NCBI GenBank assembly: GCA_023515745.1
Contig: JALECJ010000009.1
Location: 1-30,372 of the forward strand
Length of the DNA stretch: 30,372 nucleotides
Source of the DNA: Amoeboaphelidium protococcarum
Lineage: Eukaryota; Aphelidiomycota; Aphelidea
Direction of reading: 5' to 3'
The position numbers and the translations under genes were made by a program. The notes beneath the pieces are model-generated. The model saw only the letters and a list, made by a program, of their open reading frames with translations, was not told where the DNA came from and searched no databases. Shown in pieces: positions 30,305-30,372 of this stretch. Numbering within the stretch: position 1 is the stretch's first letter; every line of letters begins with the position of its first letter.

Positions 30305-30372
30305 GAGGATCCTATTTGCTAGTGATTTATCACTAGTTTGGTTTCCTGCTGATTATCCATTGTTACATACTT
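30305..30372. repeat. Right copy of the 68-bp terminal direct repeat
   Basis: Identical to 1-68; see the left copy. The unit length of the closed molecule would be 30,304 bp. Confidence 0.95.

Overview
The window is an AT-rich fungal mitochondrial genome in which every recognisable gene lies on the minus strand. It carries cox1, cox2, cox3, cob, atp6, atp9, nad1 (5' part), nad2, nad3, nad4 (3' part), nad4L, nad5, nad6, both rRNAs and four tRNAs. The first 68 bases recur as the last 68, so the contig closes on itself with a unit of about 30,304 bp. Three of the four tRNAs have mispairs only in the first three acceptor positions. That is the signature of the mitochondrial 5' tRNA editing known from chytrid fungi and Acanthamoeba. 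Tryptophan is read by a CCA anticodon and the tryptophan codons inspected are all TGG, so UGA appears to be an ordinary stop. An early-diverging, chytrid-like fungus is the best fit. This is inference, not a species call.

Order in the direction of transcription (descending coordinates): cox1 (5 exons, 4 group I introns, each with a LAGLIDADG ORF) - nad2 - rns - atp9 - cox2 (1 intron) - cox3 - nad5 (1 intron) - rnl in two pieces, the 3' piece lying before the 5' piece - trnY, trnN, trnQ, trnW - cob (2 introns) - a 2.1 kb block of nad1-derived chimeric ORFs - nad1 exon 1 - [a group I intron running through the contig join] - nad4 3' exon - nad6 - nad4L - atp6 - nad3 - cox1. The cob, nad5 and cox2 introns form one related family with I-SceI-like (LAGLIDADG_2 type) ORFs. 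The cox1 introns are a second family with LAGLIDADG_1 type ORFs.

Four things stand out. (1) The large-subunit rRNA is split in domain II and permuted: the part running from late domain II to domain VI precedes the domain I-II part on the same strand. (2) nad1 exon 1 is joined through one intron to the second half of nad4. The 3' part of nad1, the 5' half of nad4, atp8, the 5' end of nad3 and an initiator tRNA were not found. This suggests a subgenomic circle formed by recombination between homologous introns, or a misjoined assembly. (3) Between cob and nad1 there are several ORFs that all begin with a copy of the nad1 start. They are fused either to an orphan domain (membrane segment, low-complexity stretch, CGCF[RK]S tail) or to the cob C-terminus. 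(4) Dispersed repeats are abundant: a 24-bp unit that sits in frame inside one homing endonuclease, a leader-like element upstream of at least five genes, palindrome-rich modules and GC clusters.
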